Below are positions 23,150 through 35,270 of a stretch of 64,000 nt of DNA, one piece after another (position 1 is the first letter of the stretch; each line of letters begins with the position of its first letter). The position numbers and the translations under genes were made by a program. Source of the DNA: Papio anubis (taxonomy: Eukaryota; Chordata; Mammalia; Primates; Cercopithecidae); contig NC_044981.1 of NCBI RefSeq assembly GCF_008728515.1, positions 117,769,524 to 117,833,523 of the forward strand, written 5' to 3'. The notes beneath the pieces were generated by a model. It ran no database searches, was not told the DNA's origin, and was given only the letters and a program-made list of their open reading frames with translations.

Positions 23150-23222
23150 TAAAAAATTTTTTAGAGACTGGATCTTACTCTGTTGCCCAGGCTGGAGTAC
23201 AGTAGAGCCATCATAGCTTATT
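23150..23222 (-). mobile_element. 5'-truncated Alu
   Basis: Only the 3' end of the right arm remains: AGAGACTGGATCTTACTCTG through ATCATAGCTTATTG. Confidence 0.8.
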
Positions 23223-23473
23223 GTTTGTCTCCAAATATTTTAATCTCTACCTTAAAATATATCAGCTAAACACACCTATATCCCTAACTTAATAAATGAA
23301 AAATATAATTATCATGTTAAAACTAGTTTCTTTTTAACATTAAATATATCATAGTTTCCTTCAGATAACAGGACTGAATTCCATTTTTAAAAGTTACGGG
23401 GGGAGAAGCCTCTTAAGTTATCAATAAAACATGATTTTCTTGGTATTATAAGGGAGAATTAAAATCAACTTAC

Positions 23474-23534
23474 TTGATGTAATAGGGCACTTTATTATGT
23501 GAAATGGATCTTTGCCACGGCAGCTGGACTGATG
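23474..23534 (-). CDS. UTRN: Utrophin exon (dystrophin exon 62 equivalent), first half of WW domain
   Basis: A 61 bp exon with a pyrimidine-rich CTCAG acceptor and a strong GTAAGTT donor. Nineteen complete codons read SVQLPWQRSISHNKVPYYI, with two bases at each end. It carries the first conserved tryptophan of the WW domain (LPW) and the Tyr-Tyr pair of its second strand. The WW domain, with the adjoining EF hands, binds the PPxY tail of beta-dystroglycan at the cell membrane. Same length as dystrophin exon 62. The intron that follows, 14.3 kb, splits the WW domain. Confidence 0.97.
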
Positions 23535-24469
23535 CTGAGGAAACAAAGGGAGATTATTGGAAACACTGGAAACCAAAAAGCCTTACACCTTAATGCAAAA
23601 CAACTGAACATTTTATAGCAAATTCAATGAACTGCTCTGGTTTCTGAGCTGGATTCCTATAATTATGAGATCCACTGGGCCAAACAAAAAATGGCTTTAA
23701 GGATTCATTTGAATAAAACAAGAAACAATACAGGTTCAAGGTCTAATGCCAACTAATTTAACCTGTTGATAAAAATACTTTTAAATTTTCAAATGGTGTT
23801 GTTTATAAATACTACAGTTTAAACCTTAGTGCCATCTGGAAACTGTACTCCATATATATTTTTGATAAAACCAAAATTAATTTTACCTGGTATATCCAGA
23901 TTAAAAATGAGATTTTTGAAGACTGAATTTTCCAGATGACTAATAACATTCTTTACTTTGCATCATAGTCACAGGAGGAGCTATTGAGTACAGATGGCAT
24001 TTAAATATATTCAATTCTACAAAATTTAAAAAGAGGAAATTTAAAAATAGGCAAAAAGTTGTGAAGAACTAAGGCAATCGTCTAGGCAGAAAAATCCCAA
24101 TTTCTTACTTTCATCTGAAACACATAGAGAGCCCAGTCTCCTACTTTTGCACTAGACCTTACTATGATTGAGATTTTATGGGGGTTTTTAATTGAGGTAC
24201 TTTTTTTTTTTTTTCAATTCTAGTTACTTCTTACATATAAAAAATACTTTATTCCTACATTAACCAATTATTTTAAGACTTATTTAAGAAGAATAGTACA
24301 TGTGAATTTAGTGCCATAAAAGAATTTTGCTAAATGAACAAATACCAACATTCAGATAATACTTTGAATTTTCATACTTTGCAAATATCATCAGATCCTC
24401 ATGTAGCCAGTTGTCACCAATACTTTTTTTCTCAATTTCATGTCACATTAATATCTTACAACTATTCAG

Positions 24470-24680
24470 CATTCTAAACTTTGTTAAGCATTTTCAAATA
24501 TATCTTTTTGGTAAGGAAGTCAGCAAGATACACGTTAAAGTTCCATTTGATAGATGAGGAACTAAATGCGTAGAGATAAAATAACTTGCGCAAAGAGTGA
24601 TAGCCAGTAAATAAATGGTCGAGCTCAGATGTGATCTCAATTTCTGAATATCAGTTGAGCAATTTTTCTACTCAACAATT
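24470..24680 (-). repeat. MIR element
   Basis: TTTGATAGATGAGGAACTAA and AAATAACTTGCGCAAAGAGT mark the inverted MIR core. Confidence 0.75.
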
Positions 24681-25799
24681 CTTCCTCTCTTTATAAAAGG
24701 CAAATATTCTTTTCTCAATCTATGCCCACCAAAGTATAAAAAAGGGATGAAAATGAGGAAGTAGGTACATTATATTTCTCATTAGAGCCAACCTCATTTC
24801 AGTGTTGGCACCAGGCTAACAGGTCAGTTTTTATTTTGTGCCTAACTAAACAGGCTTCTTTTATAACCATGGCTAAAGTCCAAGAAATATAATAAAGCCA
24901 AAGATTCCAAGCAAAAAAGGATAACAACTATTAAATTTATTAATTGGGACTTTGTTTATACTTCTCCACTCATTTTAATAATTGTTTTGATTTGAATAAC
25001 TTCCACCTCCTTGGACTCTCAGTGTTAGATAATACAAGGCCATGTATTTGACTTGCATGAAATGTGTGTAAATTTCACAATATTTCACTTCCAAAAGAAT
25101 ACATGCTTGATTTCTACTACGACAGTGATTGCTAGGTGAAAGTGTAGCATTTCATCAATATTAAAGATAACTGATACTTAGAATTGCAAATACAGTCTCA
25201 ATTATTTTGTAAACTCCTCTTTCATTTGATCTTGGTACATAGTTTTACATTTTGAGAAACTGAGCTTTAGAAATCTGGAATACTTAATATCTAATAAGTA
25301 TACAGCAAACCTATTTACTTCATCAACGTTGATGGTATCCGGACTTTAAAAATGTGTCCTGGCATCTAGATACACAGTATATTCCAGGAAGGCCTATACC
25401 ACTCAAAGATTAACTAGCTAAGGTCTAAGGTTTGGGAAACAGAAAAACTATATGGTGTTGAGGTAGGGGTGGGGGCAGGGAGGACGGTGAGAGGTAGAGA
25501 GGTGCAGGGCAGGAAGGAGCAGGAAATGACTGATTAAGATTCTTGAAATTGTAAAAGAAAAGCCCAACCTTTAACTGAGGTAAGGCAGTTTATTAATAGT
25601 GACAAAAAGATTAAGAGGAAATATAATGTAATCACTTTAGTTAGAAGAGATAGTATTTTTTAGCTATTTCTATGGTTATAGTTGCAAAAAACTGTCATGA
25701 TTGAGAAACAAGCTTTGTCCTAAGTTTTAAAGTTTACTTAAATTGAATTAAATGAAACAAATTGCTTTCTTACATATATTTGCCAGAGGAAATGAAAGG

Positions 25800-26035
25800 A
25801 AAGGAATTAATATTTACTGAAAGCATTTGTGTCAAGAACTGTGCTAGGTGCTTTGTGTAATTGGATATGCCTTGTCACTGAGTTCTCAAAACAATCAGAA
25901 GAAATAGGTAATATGGTATTTTAAGACACAGAAATCAACCTTCAGAAATTCACAGGTCTGGTAAGCGGCAGAATGAATGTTTAAACTCAATCTGTTTGAC
26001 TATAAATCCTACATTCTTTAGTATCCTCAGCAGTG
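25800..26035 (-). repeat. MIR element
   Basis: ACTGTGCTAGGTGCTTTGTG, then TCTCAAAACAATCAGAAGAA and GGTCTGGTAAGCGGCAGAAT, in reversed MIR order. Confidence 0.75.
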
Positions 26036-26660
26036 AATGATAAATAAAGTAGAAGCTCAAATTGTTTATTCAAGATCTCAAGAATAGTCTATAAATTTAA
26101 AAATTCCAGTTGAAAAATATTACATAAAATTCTACATAGGTGGTTTGGCTACATATGCAATACTTGAATAGAAGAAAAACTAAATATAATTGCAGTGAGC
26201 CTAATAAATCAAAATCTTCCCACTTAAAGATTTATGGGGAGTGATTTTTTTACTTTAAAAGTTGAAGGTGTATTTTAAATAAGCACTTTTTAAGCAGAAA
26301 AATTAATTTAAAATCTTAAAATACAAAACTGATTTCTTTATTATGAAAAAGTTCATAATCTTTGCCTATGACACAGCAATGATGATATGATACTATGTTA
26401 GTTATCATAACAGACATTCCAATGAAAAACCATAGCTAAAGATGAATTCATTTCTGTTCCACCTTGAAGACTTCTCAGTTGTCATTACATTAATACAAAT
26501 AATAACCATTAAGCAATATTTTCATTGATGTTAGTACCTCCTTACATGCATCTATCTAAATAAACATATTGATAGCAAGGAATACAGCTTCTTCAATTAA
26601 AGTGAAAGAAAATGCTAATTCATTCAATTAATGCGATCAGTCCAGTTTATTAGTACTTAC

Positions 26661-26739
26661 TAGAGAGAAAATGCTGAGAGGATGGTCCAAAATCTCTGTG
26701 GGCTTCCTGAAGCTGTTTAAGGCGATCATCCACAGAAAC
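26661..26739 (-). CDS. UTRN: Utrophin exon (dystrophin exon 61 equivalent)
   Basis: A 79 bp exon encoding 26 codons plus one base: VSVDDRLKQLQEAHRDFGPS, then SQHFLS. It closes the rod and enters the proline-containing hinge that precedes the WW domain. The acceptor is ACAG above 26739 and the donor a consensus GTAAGT below 26661. Its length equals dystrophin exon 61, where the protein reads VAVEDRVRQL; the SVDDRLKQLQ wording is utrophin. The final A joins CA of the next exon to give Thr. Confidence 0.97.
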
Positions 26740-26897
26740 CTGTACACATGCACATGTGAGACAGAGGAAATAATTTAATTCTGAAACAATAACTTTAATA
26801 ATATCTTTGCTTTAAAGACTATAATAAATGATGCTATTGCCCAGGATATGATTGTTTATATAGGCTCCTTCCTTGTCTCCGGTATCAGAGTAATGGT

Positions 26898-26924
26898 AAA
26901 AAAAAAAAAAAAAAAAAAAAAAAA
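26898..26924. repeat. A27 mononucleotide run
   Basis: A pure A tract not attached to any recognisable Alu or L1 body. Likely length-polymorphic. Confidence 0.95.
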
Positions 26925-26949
26925 GACTCCTGGCCTCAAATAAGAGCAA

Positions 26950-27170
26950 ACAGAGTCAGGTACTCTTCTAAGCAATTTATAGAAATTAACGCTTTAGTCT
27001 TCATAATAACTGTAAAAGTTATTTTTATCATCATCTTACAGATTAAGAAACTAAAACACAAAGAGGTACCCAAGGACATAAAGCTAGTGAGTGGCAACAC
27101 TCCTGTTTGTATTTTGGTCATACAGTGCCAGAATCTGTGCCCTAACTGTTACTCTGCATTGCCTCTAAGG
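26950..27170 (-). repeat. MIR element
   Basis: AGGTACTCTTCTAAGCAATT, ATCTTACAGATTAAGAAACT and AAAGCTAGTGAGTGGCAACA in reversed MIR order. Confidence 0.8.
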
Positions 27171-27319
27171 CAGTACATTGTCTCTAAAGCCTCTAAAGTC
27201 AAAATGTGGTCATGGAATCGGTGACTACTCATCTCTCTTTTGTAAGGAAGATGGTACAAAGTGTTATAGGGAGCAAATGAAAAAGAAGCCTAGGAAACTA
27301 GATAGTTAGATAATAGATT

Positions 27320-27368
27320 ATATATGTATATATATATATATATATATATGGTGAGAGAGAGAGAGAGA
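27320..27368. repeat. Composite (TA)n(GA)n microsatellite
   Basis: About 30 bp of TA with one TG interruption run directly into about 18 bp of GA, followed by degenerate GATA-type units to 27420. Confidence 0.95.
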
Positions 27369-27568
27369 AATAGACAGTACATAGATAGTAGATAGTTAGA
27401 AGGATAGAGTGAGGTGGTAGAAGATAAACAGAAAATGAAAAGACATGTGAGTATGCAACACCTTATTTTCCTCCAAATTTATATCTGATCATCTCTACTT
27501 GGGGTTGAGACATATATTTAAGTTTGTACAGGCATATTAATGTACTCTCCATATATTTTCATATACAT

Positions 27569-27806
27569 TTTTGGGTTTGGTTTTGTTTTGTTTGTAAAGA
27601 CAGAGTCTCACTCTGTTGCCCAGGCTGGAGTTCAGTGGCATGATTATGGCTCACTGTAGCCTCGAGTTCGTGGGCTCAAGCAATCCTCCTACCTTAGCCT
27701 CCCAGGTAGCTGGGACTACACACATGTGCAATCACGCTGGGTTAAGTTTTTTTGTTTTTTTTTTTTTTGGTAGAGACAAATTCTCACTATGCTGCCCAGG
27801 TTGGAT
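27569..27806 (-). mobile_element. Truncated Alu (AluJ-like)
   Basis: AGACAGAGTCTCACTCTGTT through GGGACTACACACATGTGC, with a T-rich middle linker and a partial left arm ending near 27806. Confidence 0.88.
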
Positions 27807-27828
27807 ACTCTACATCTTTTATCCACAT

Positions 27829-28137
27829 CTTTGTTTTTGTTTTATTTTTAGAGACACGGTCTCACTCTGTTGCTCAGGATGGAGTGCAGTGGCACAAACA
27901 TAGCTCCCTGTACCCTTGAACTCCTAGCCTCAAGTGGGCCTCCCACTTCAGTCTCTCAAGGAGTTAAGACTACAGGCGCACACTACCACACCCAGCTAAT
28001 TTTTTCAATTTTTATTTTGTAGAGACAGGCTTTTCCTGTGTTGCACAGGCTGGTCTCAAACTTCTGACCTCAAGCGACCCTCTCACCTCAGCCTCACAAA
28101 ATGTTGGGATGACAGGCATGAGCCACCATGCCCAGCC
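27829..28137 (-). mobile_element. Alu (AluJ-like), antisense to +
   Basis: From AGAGACACGGTCTCACTCTG to AGCCACCATGCCCAGCC, about 22 bp after the previous truncated Alu and in the same orientation. Confidence 0.9.
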
Positions 28138-29503
28138 TTTGTAAAATACACATTCTATAGTTAGTTATCTGCATTATGAAAATGTAAAGGGTTACTAAAC
28201 TGAGAAACTAAATGCAAATCAATAACAACTGCACACAGCCTACTGACATTTCCATTTCCTTTTTCTAGCCTTGGTCATGTAATGCTAGTTATTGTTCCAC
28301 TTAAAAGGACAACCTCATTTGCAGCTGTCCTTAAATGAAACTGTGCATGTCTGGTTCCCTGGACAGCACTAGTTCCTCCTGGTTAGCTATTTAAATTGCA
28401 TTAGTATGCACTTTGTTCATTAAGGCCTAAAAGCATTCAAATGCCACACTTTATGAGTAAAGAAAATATTACTCCTGTAATTCAACAGTGTTGCCCACCA
28501 GCATAGATTTTTCTCTTCTTATCCAACCAGCAACTAACATCTGAGCGCTAGAGGTTGCCGGGATCATAGATAAGGATGACAGAATACATATCTTCTTTCA
28601 AGTATAACATATTCCCTGACTTCTAATTGGAATGGTGATAACAGAAATAGAATGGTAAGTAAATCAAGATGGATCATAAGAATCATCACATGAAGATAAT
28701 GAATTAGAGAAACAAAGCAGAAGAAAAAAAAAGAATAAAGAGCAAATATTTCTGTGTTCCACCCACTAGAAAAACATGTATACATTTAACAGATTTTGCT
28801 TTACTAATTCTAGGTTATTAACACTCTTTTCAAAGACTGAGATTGTAAAATATTATACACTAATTTCTTCAATTTCATTAAGAAAATATGAATGATTGAA
28901 TGCTTGGATATTTGAATTAATTCAGCAAATCTATTATATGATAAAATATTATATCTCTCAAATGTTTGTATGCGCTATATCAAAACTGCATATTGAAATA
29001 AGGTCTGGAGTCATTAAACCAACTGCATTAGCTGAAATCTGAGAACTAAAGGTAAACACCACTGGTATAAATATGCTATCTTGAAAAAAATAAGAAAGAT
29101 ATTTAAATAGCAACCAGTTAGAAGAAAAACAATAGAGACTTTCCTAATTTTTCAAAATGAAACAAAAAAAATACATGACGAAAGTAAGAAAAATGACTCC
29201 TTTATGAGCCATTATGTGAAAAATGTTTCTGTGACCTAACACAGGTTTCAATTACTGTGATTTATTTAACCTTTTGCAATTTTCCACAAATATCATATGA
29301 ATAGTACACCAAAAAATTGAATTAAACTCTATAAATAAAGAGGCTTTTAGGTTCAAGATACTGAAAGATGTCATCACATGCTAAATTCATTATCAAATAC
29401 CATCAATAAAGAAAGAGAAAACGGTGAGTGGTAGAATAGTGAGGTAGGGTTTAAAGGCCACCCAAGGTGTAAGCCTGCATTACGAAAGGGAATAAGCTGA
29501 CAC

Positions 29504-29650
29504 CTGTAAAAGTTTCCATCGCATATTAAGGTCATCTAGCTGGCGAGACATCTTTAGAGAGGGATGCAGGTCAAGTGGAGACAGCTGACTGGATAAATCA
29601 TTCACTGTTTTAACTTTTAAGTTGATTGGCGCAATTTCTTCTCTAAATGC
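29504..29650 (-). CDS. UTRN: Utrophin exon (dystrophin exon 60 equivalent)
   Basis: A 147 bp exon, phase 0 at both ends, 49 codons, same length as dystrophin exon 60. It starts AFREEIAPINLKVKTVNDLS and ends DDLNMRWKLLQ, the C-terminal helix of the last spectrin-like repeat. The acceptor reads TTCTAG above 29650. The donor after the CAG codon is GTGTCA, weaker than its neighbours because +5 is C. Because it is a multiple of three, skipping it would keep the frame. Residues such as LHPSLKMSRQ are utrophin-type; dystrophin reads IQLSPYNLST in the same region. Too short and intron-flanked to appear as an independent ORF. Confidence 0.97.
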
Positions 29651-29705
29651 CTAGAAGAAAAAAACCAAAAATATATTATTGGAAAAGAATATAACAAAAG
29701 CTGGT

Positions 29706-29965
29706 ACAGCTGATCCTTGAATAACTTAGATCTGAACTGCATGGGTCCACGTATGCACAGATTTTTCTCAACCAAACTGCCTGCGTCCACTTATGCACAG
29801 AGTTTTTTCAATCAAACATATGGAAAATACAGTATTTGCAGGATGTGAGACCCACGTATATATGGAGAGCTGACTTTTCGTACATGCAGGTTCCATGGGG
29901 AAATGTGGGACTTGAAGTATGCATGAATTTTGGTATACGTGGGGTCCTGGAACTCTACTTCCAAA
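29706..29965. mobile_element. Tigger-type DNA transposon relic
   Basis: CAGCTGATCCTTGAATAAC after a TA pair, then GAACTGCATGGGTCCACGTA and GGTATACGTGGGGTCCTGG. The GGGTCCAC segment is echoed at 29784-29800. The right end is not clear. Confidence 0.7.
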
Positions 29966-30847
29966 TAAATGGCAAGGCCTTCTCAGAGGAAATCAACTAC
30001 AGTTGCCCACTCAACAACAGCTGACTTAATTCAGGTCTTCGGTAACTTGGATGAAGAACCAAAAAGTCACTGTTTATTACCCAAAGAATGTAAATAAGTG
30101 TGTGAAGAGAAAAATAATTCAAACTTATTTAAATGATTATGTATTTCCTTTCATGCTTTTTATTATATGCAGTTTACTCTGGAAAATGTTTGCCATTATT
30201 TTCTACTTTACTGATATCTAATGTTGATTCTATCTTTAGTTTGTATTCACATTTTCTTTTTATTCTGTTTTAACATAGCTACCTTAATATTTTTTCACCA
30301 AATCCAACAACTTGATTTTAACATGTTTCCACTTAAAATTAAGTTAGAAAGTGGCCAGCAGAAACAACATTCCTAACCATGAAACCAATGCCTATTACAG
30401 ACTCAAGAGGTAAGATCTATCCCTGTCCAAATCATTTATAATCATTCTGTGGTTAGGCCTTGGGCAGGAAGAGTGGAGTCTACAGGAAAAAAGGTAAATG
30501 AGTCTTAGAATTGACAAATGCCACCTCTGAGCAAGGTCTAGAATCACCAAAACAACTCACTAAGAACACTCAGAAATTGTAATTATGAGCATCCATATTC
30601 TTGATGTCCCCAATGAAGAATGGAAGCTGCTTGGGAACAGACGCTCACTATTCAGTACAGGACATGCAATCCAAAAGAGACAGAATTAATTTCTATTGAC
30701 AAAGGCCCACAAAATTATATCTGAGCAATATTTAAGCTAAAACAGAATGGAGAACAGAACTGGGATACTAAAGGAAAACAGTTTAAGTTTAAATTGGCCG
30801 CAAAATTATAGTTAATAATGTACCAAACTTAAATTAGAAGTAGTAGG

Positions 30848-31000
30848 GATGGGGGTAGCGGGTGGGATAGCATTAGGAGATATACCTAATGTAAATGACG
30901 AGTTAATGGGTGCAGCACACCAACATGGCACATGTATACATATGTAACAAACCTGCACATTGTGCACATGTACCCTAGAACTTAAAGTATATTAAAAAAA
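30848..31000 (+). mobile_element. 5'-truncated L1PA tail
   Basis: The last ~150 bp of a primate L1: GGGATAGCATTAGGAGATAT through GTACCCTAGAACTTAAAGTA and an A-run. Target duplication AAGTAGTAGG at 30838-30847 and 31001-31010. Confidence 0.95.
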
Positions 31001-33058
31001 AAGTAGTAGGTGTTGTAAACATCCCATTAGCTTTGGCCCTCAGGTTTCATCATTTCTACATTGTCCACTCTTTAAGTAGGGAGGCTCTTTAAGAGACTAG
31101 AGTCAGCGTAAGAACTATGAATGTTGGAACTTTGAAGTCAACATGTGTACCAACATTTCAAAGACAGGGTAGAAGAAGGGAAGCATACAAATTCATGGGA
31201 ATTGCTGCAATATGGAAGGAGAAGAGCTGAGGTAGTTTTTCTCCGTTGCTGTAGATTTGGCATTTTAATAGATGACAGAATGTGCACACACAAGCCAACA
31301 CACAAATACAATTAAATAAGAAGAGCAGTTGTATGGTAACAGAGACATTATAAGTGTAAAAAATTCACAATTAATATAGAAGCACAGGGAAGGAGGAGGT
31401 GTGGGTTAGGGTGGGCAAAGGGAATGTTTCACTCTGGACTTTGAAAAGGCTGGGGTCCCTCAGCTTCAATTTGAGAACAATTATAGAATTCAAATCTTTC
31501 AAGGTTTCTTCAGTCATGATTTTAACTGTATGCATTAATATTCTCTCCATGGGTAGGTACCTTGGAGGACTCAAGAACTGTAATTAGCTTTTAAAATCAA
31601 CATCTTTTTATTTTTTATCGATTAAAGATTAAAAATGAAATGCTAGAAAATGCTTTGAGATGCATATAATTTCAAATAATAGCCTATTTTATTTCAAAAG
31701 ATAGTAAACTTTAAAACAATAGAATACAACTTCAAGACAGGCTTTAAAAATCTTTTGGAACAAAAAAGAAATTTAAATTTTTCCTCTCCAAAAATAATGT
31801 TTCTCTATATAAGCCACAGGTTAAAACATTTAAAAAGCTTTGACAAACAAGGTCTTTGGTTTTTGTTTTTCATTTTATGGTCAGGTGTTATATGGCAATG
31901 AGGAGTCTTTGTATCAAGAAAGTTTATCTTTTGTTTTTGAAGAGCTTCCAAATTAAGGGGTTTGAGATAAAGCAAGTTTTAAAATGGTTTCAGAACTGCT
32001 GTGTGTTCTAGTATAAAGAACCAATTTATCATGTTATGACTGCACTTTCCTATAACAGAATAAGAGACTATGTGGCCTTCCTTGCCATAAAAACAGAACA
32101 TCTGCTAGTATCAAAGGTGCTAACTGGCAGTCTGTTGGCAGGTGTGACTCCTAAGCCCTTCTCCTGCCAGAAGGTGTGTACTCTGTAAGTAAGAATGATT
32201 AACGATAATTTCAGGGAGTTGACATAATCTGATTATCCCCAAGGATTTTGTTTTCCAGTTGCTTTGACATATTTAATAATATTTAGCAAAATTCAGTACT
32301 TATTTTTATCTGACTACATTGTCAATGAGATTTGGTGTATACTTTAAATCAGCTCTTATATCTCTTATTATCTAAATTTTATTAATTTTTTTTCTGGAGC
32401 TGTTCTAGAATATGGAGACCAAAGGGGAGGTAACCATAGGTCTAACATCCATAGCTTTGGTCAATTCCTGACTACAAACGGAATTTATAGCTAAACTAAT
32501 TCTTCATTAATATACAAAAAGATGCAATTTATAGATGAGAGTTCCCAGTAAAAGAGTGTGCTTTTGATTAAATCTCTATCTCCAACCACCAATTTACAAG
32601 AGATATAGAATAGAGAGGAACCTGGAGACTATACCATATGGACACAACTCTGCAAAATCCAGGCTCTGGGAATCAATACAAAACAAACAATGCAGTGTCT
32701 TTAACAAATAAACTGAAAAGAAAAGAAAAAAGGAAGAGAGGGGAAATCTGGAGATTAAAAATATTTTTTAAAAATAGGGAAACCTAATCTATATTGTCTA
32801 GAGATGCAGAGTTGGATAAAAAATAAAAATAAATGTAAATTATCATAAAAGTTGCATTAGTTGTTATTTTGGGGCAGGAGGTTCCAATGGTGAGGGTCAT
32901 ATGGAAGGCATCTGTCCTGACTCCTGATGGGTGAGGCTGCAGCAGTGTTGGCTTTGTAACAATCCCTTATAACAATTTATATGTGCGGCTCTCTTCATTT
33001 ATGTTATATTTAACAAGAAAATATTTCTTAAAAATCTTTCAAAGACAATGATGCTGAC

Positions 33059-33327
33059 CATGATTTTTTCAATGTGATCCTGCAGCGAGTCAATGAGTAA
33101 GTCTCCCACGGGCTTCCAGCCATTGCGCACAGACTCTGCCTCCTTCATGTCAGCGTCCAGGTCGTCCATAGCTCCCTGCAGGTCTCTTAGTTTCTCCAAT
33201 GCCTTGTCCACTTGTTTTTGCCAATTGCTAGTTACAGCATTTAGACTTTCCCATTTTTCTTTGACTTCAGAAGACTGTTTGCGCATGGCTTTGGCAATCT
33301 TTTGGGCTTTCTCCTCAGGAGTCAATT
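33059..33327 (-). CDS. UTRN: Utrophin exon (dystrophin exon 59 equivalent)
   Basis: Largest coding exon in the window, 269 bp, exactly the length of dystrophin exon 59. It encodes a helical spectrin-like repeat segment rich in Lys, Glu and Gln (ELTPEEKAQKIAKAMRKQSS onward, ending DSLQDHIEKIM). The residues KAMRKQSSEV and MDDLDADMKE separate it from dystrophin, which reads RLLRKQAEEV at the same place. The acceptor is a strong pyrimidine tract plus CAG just above 33327. The donor after the ATG codon is GTCAGC, which departs from consensus at +3. It enters with two bases and leaves in phase 0. A 164-codon minus ORF contains it, but the residues outside 33059-33327 are intron read-through. Confidence 0.98.
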
Positions 33328-34796
33328 CTGTGATTAAAAAAAAGAAAAAGAATAATTTGGATGTCTGATTGTATATTCTTAATAGCCAAGCGTGAGTGTT
33401 ACCATAGCTACTGAGGTATACAGAGAAAAAGTAAGAAAAAATTAATCTAGGATAAAAATTGTCCAGGTCAAGAAAAAATTCTCCATACTTCATCCATGAA
33501 TTCTCTACTACACCTAATCATACACTCAAAAGGAGAATAAAATAGTTACTGAGATTAGTAAACTGACCTGATTTTTGAATTTTAACGTATTTGTAAAGCC
33601 ACTGAAATCTAAGAAGATAACACAAGAAATAAACCAATTTTTCTTTATCATAAATTTAGTTACACAAAATCCAAAGACACTTTTTCATTTCAGTATTCTC
33701 AAGATAAATGGTAAGTATAATTAATGAAGAATGACTATAAATTATAAGCAAAAACTCTCAGAAAATAAGATTAATTTATTTTGTTTCTAAAAATAAATAA
33801 CTGAAGACAAATAACATACCTTAGATAGTGGTCATCTCTAAGGCTGCTTGGCAGTTTCTTTTTAATAAAGGGCATCATCTGCAGCCCACAAACATTTTAG
33901 TAGGAAGATAGCAAGATTTCAAGGACCACCCTAAGTATGTAACAGAACAAGGGGGCTTCCACAATGCCTGAAATAAACTTTTTTTCAGATAAAAATAGCA
34001 GGCATAACACATGGACAGGCCAAAGGATGTGGGCTGGAACCGTCCAGAGGAGAAGCAAAGGATACAGACAGAAATCAAAGTCAAGTTCAAAGCCAAGGGT
34101 CAGAAATATAAGAGATGGGGAGCTGGTAAAGCAAGGGCAGAGAAACGCGGTCAACACTGAGGGGAAATTCTCAAGACAGCTTAGAAAGGTCTCCAGCACG
34201 GTTCCACACTCCTGGGACTTCACTATCTTCTACACCTTAAAATACCTCCTTTCCTATCTAGCTGGTCTGATGGTGGTATCTAACTGTCCGCTGCAAATAA
34301 AGAGGCAGTGCAATCGACATAAACTGTACATTAATTTGAGACAGAAAACACATTCTTCTTTGTGATAACGTCTCATCTTTCAGTACACAGCACATTAGCA
34401 ATTTCCACTTCACCTCAAAATGTTCCAAATCACTTGGAAAATGACCATCATAAGATGAACTTCATCATAAAATGCACAGAAGCGAGCTCTCCTAAACCGT
34501 AACTTTCATCCTCAGTGTAAATTGTTCTGCCTGACTTTATTTAAATATTATATAAAAGCCAAGTCAAGGGTGGTGGAACACATATGTTTGTCTCTCTAAA
34601 TTTCCAAAAAAGTCTAGACATTGATATTTAGCAACCACAGAACTACGAGTTGTGCCGCTTAAGTGGTAGAAGTCTACAGGGAAACTTCAAAAATCTCTTG
34701 GCAGCTGAATTGAAGGAAAGAAGAGAAAACATCACAATCGGTAGATAGGCTGAACATACCAGTACAAGATAAATAAAGAAAATAAGTGAATTAGAG

Positions 34797-35062
34797 GCCT
34801 GTAATCCCAGCACTTTGGGAAGCTGAGGTTGGTGGATCACCTGAGGCCAGGAGTTGACCAGCCTGGCCAACATGACGAAATCCCGTCTCTACTAAAAATA
34901 TAAAAATTAGCCAGGCGTGGTGGTGGGTGCCTGTAATCCCAGCTACTCAGGAGGCTGGGCCAGGAGAATTGCTTGAATCCAGGAGATGGAGGTTGCAGTG
35001 AGTGGACACAGTGCCATTGCACTCCAGCCTGGGTGACAGAGTTGAGATTCTGTCTCAAAAAA

Positions 35063-35095
<33 letters not shown>
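34797..35095 (+). mobile_element. Alu, slightly 5'-truncated, with (AAAT)n tail
   Basis: Begins at GCCTGTAATCCCAGCACTTT, lacking about the first 20 consensus bases, and ends in about ten TAAA units. Perfect 18-bp target duplication AAAATAAGTGAATTAGAG at 34779-34796 and 35096-35113. Confidence 0.95.
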
Positions 35096-35097
<2 letters not shown>

Positions 35098-35270
35098 AAT
35101 AAGTGAATTAGAGAAACAGGTTCAAGTAACCATCAAGGAGCCCAGAGAAAAGCCCTAAAACATGCAACATGTCAGGATTGCAAAGGCTTCTGAGAAAGAA
35201 ACTCTCTGAAGGCCGGTGTATCATTAGAAAGACAAACTTTATTTAAATCTTTATACCTGCAAGATATCTA

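Larger units (their letters stand above)
9198..23473 (-). other. UTRN: UTRN intron between exon 62 and 63 equivalents (Dp71/Up71 intron)
   Basis: A 14,276 bp intron. In dystrophin the matching intron contains the promoter and first exon of Dp71, and a utrophin counterpart, Up71, has been described. Repeats are listed separately. The stretches 10500-13400, 13700-15400, 15710-18600 and 20400-21580 contain little that I can assign apart from short simple repeats. No first exon can be named with confidence. Confidence 0.85.
23535..26660 (-). other. UTRN: UTRN intron between exon 61 and 62 equivalents
   Basis: A 3126 bp AT-rich intron with two MIR relics and no Alu. A purine-rich stretch lies at 25455-25535. 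Nothing else was recognised. Confidence 0.9.
26740..29503 (-). other. UTRN: UTRN intron between exon 60 and 61 equivalents
   Basis: A 2764 bp intron holding an A27 run, a MIR, a composite TA/GA microsatellite and two adjacent antisense Alus. The stretch 28140-29500 is AT-rich without assignable content. Confidence 0.9.
29651..33058 (-). other. UTRN: UTRN intron between exon 59 and 60 equivalents
   Basis: A 3408 bp intron with a Tigger-type relic and a 5'-truncated L1PA tail. The remaining 31010-33058 is AT-rich and unassigned. Confidence 0.9.

Noticed and set aside
33093..33368. 91-codon plus-strand ORF
   Set aside because: It is the complement of the 269-bp utrophin exon.
32999..33493. 164-codon minus ORF taken as one gene
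   Set aside because: Only 33059-33327 is exon. The ends are intron read-through that lacks homology and crosses both splice sites.
33964..34365. 133-codon plus-strand ORF beside an exon
   Set aside because: No recognisable domain, no splice or promoter context, and a competing 108-codon ORF on the other strand; likely chance.
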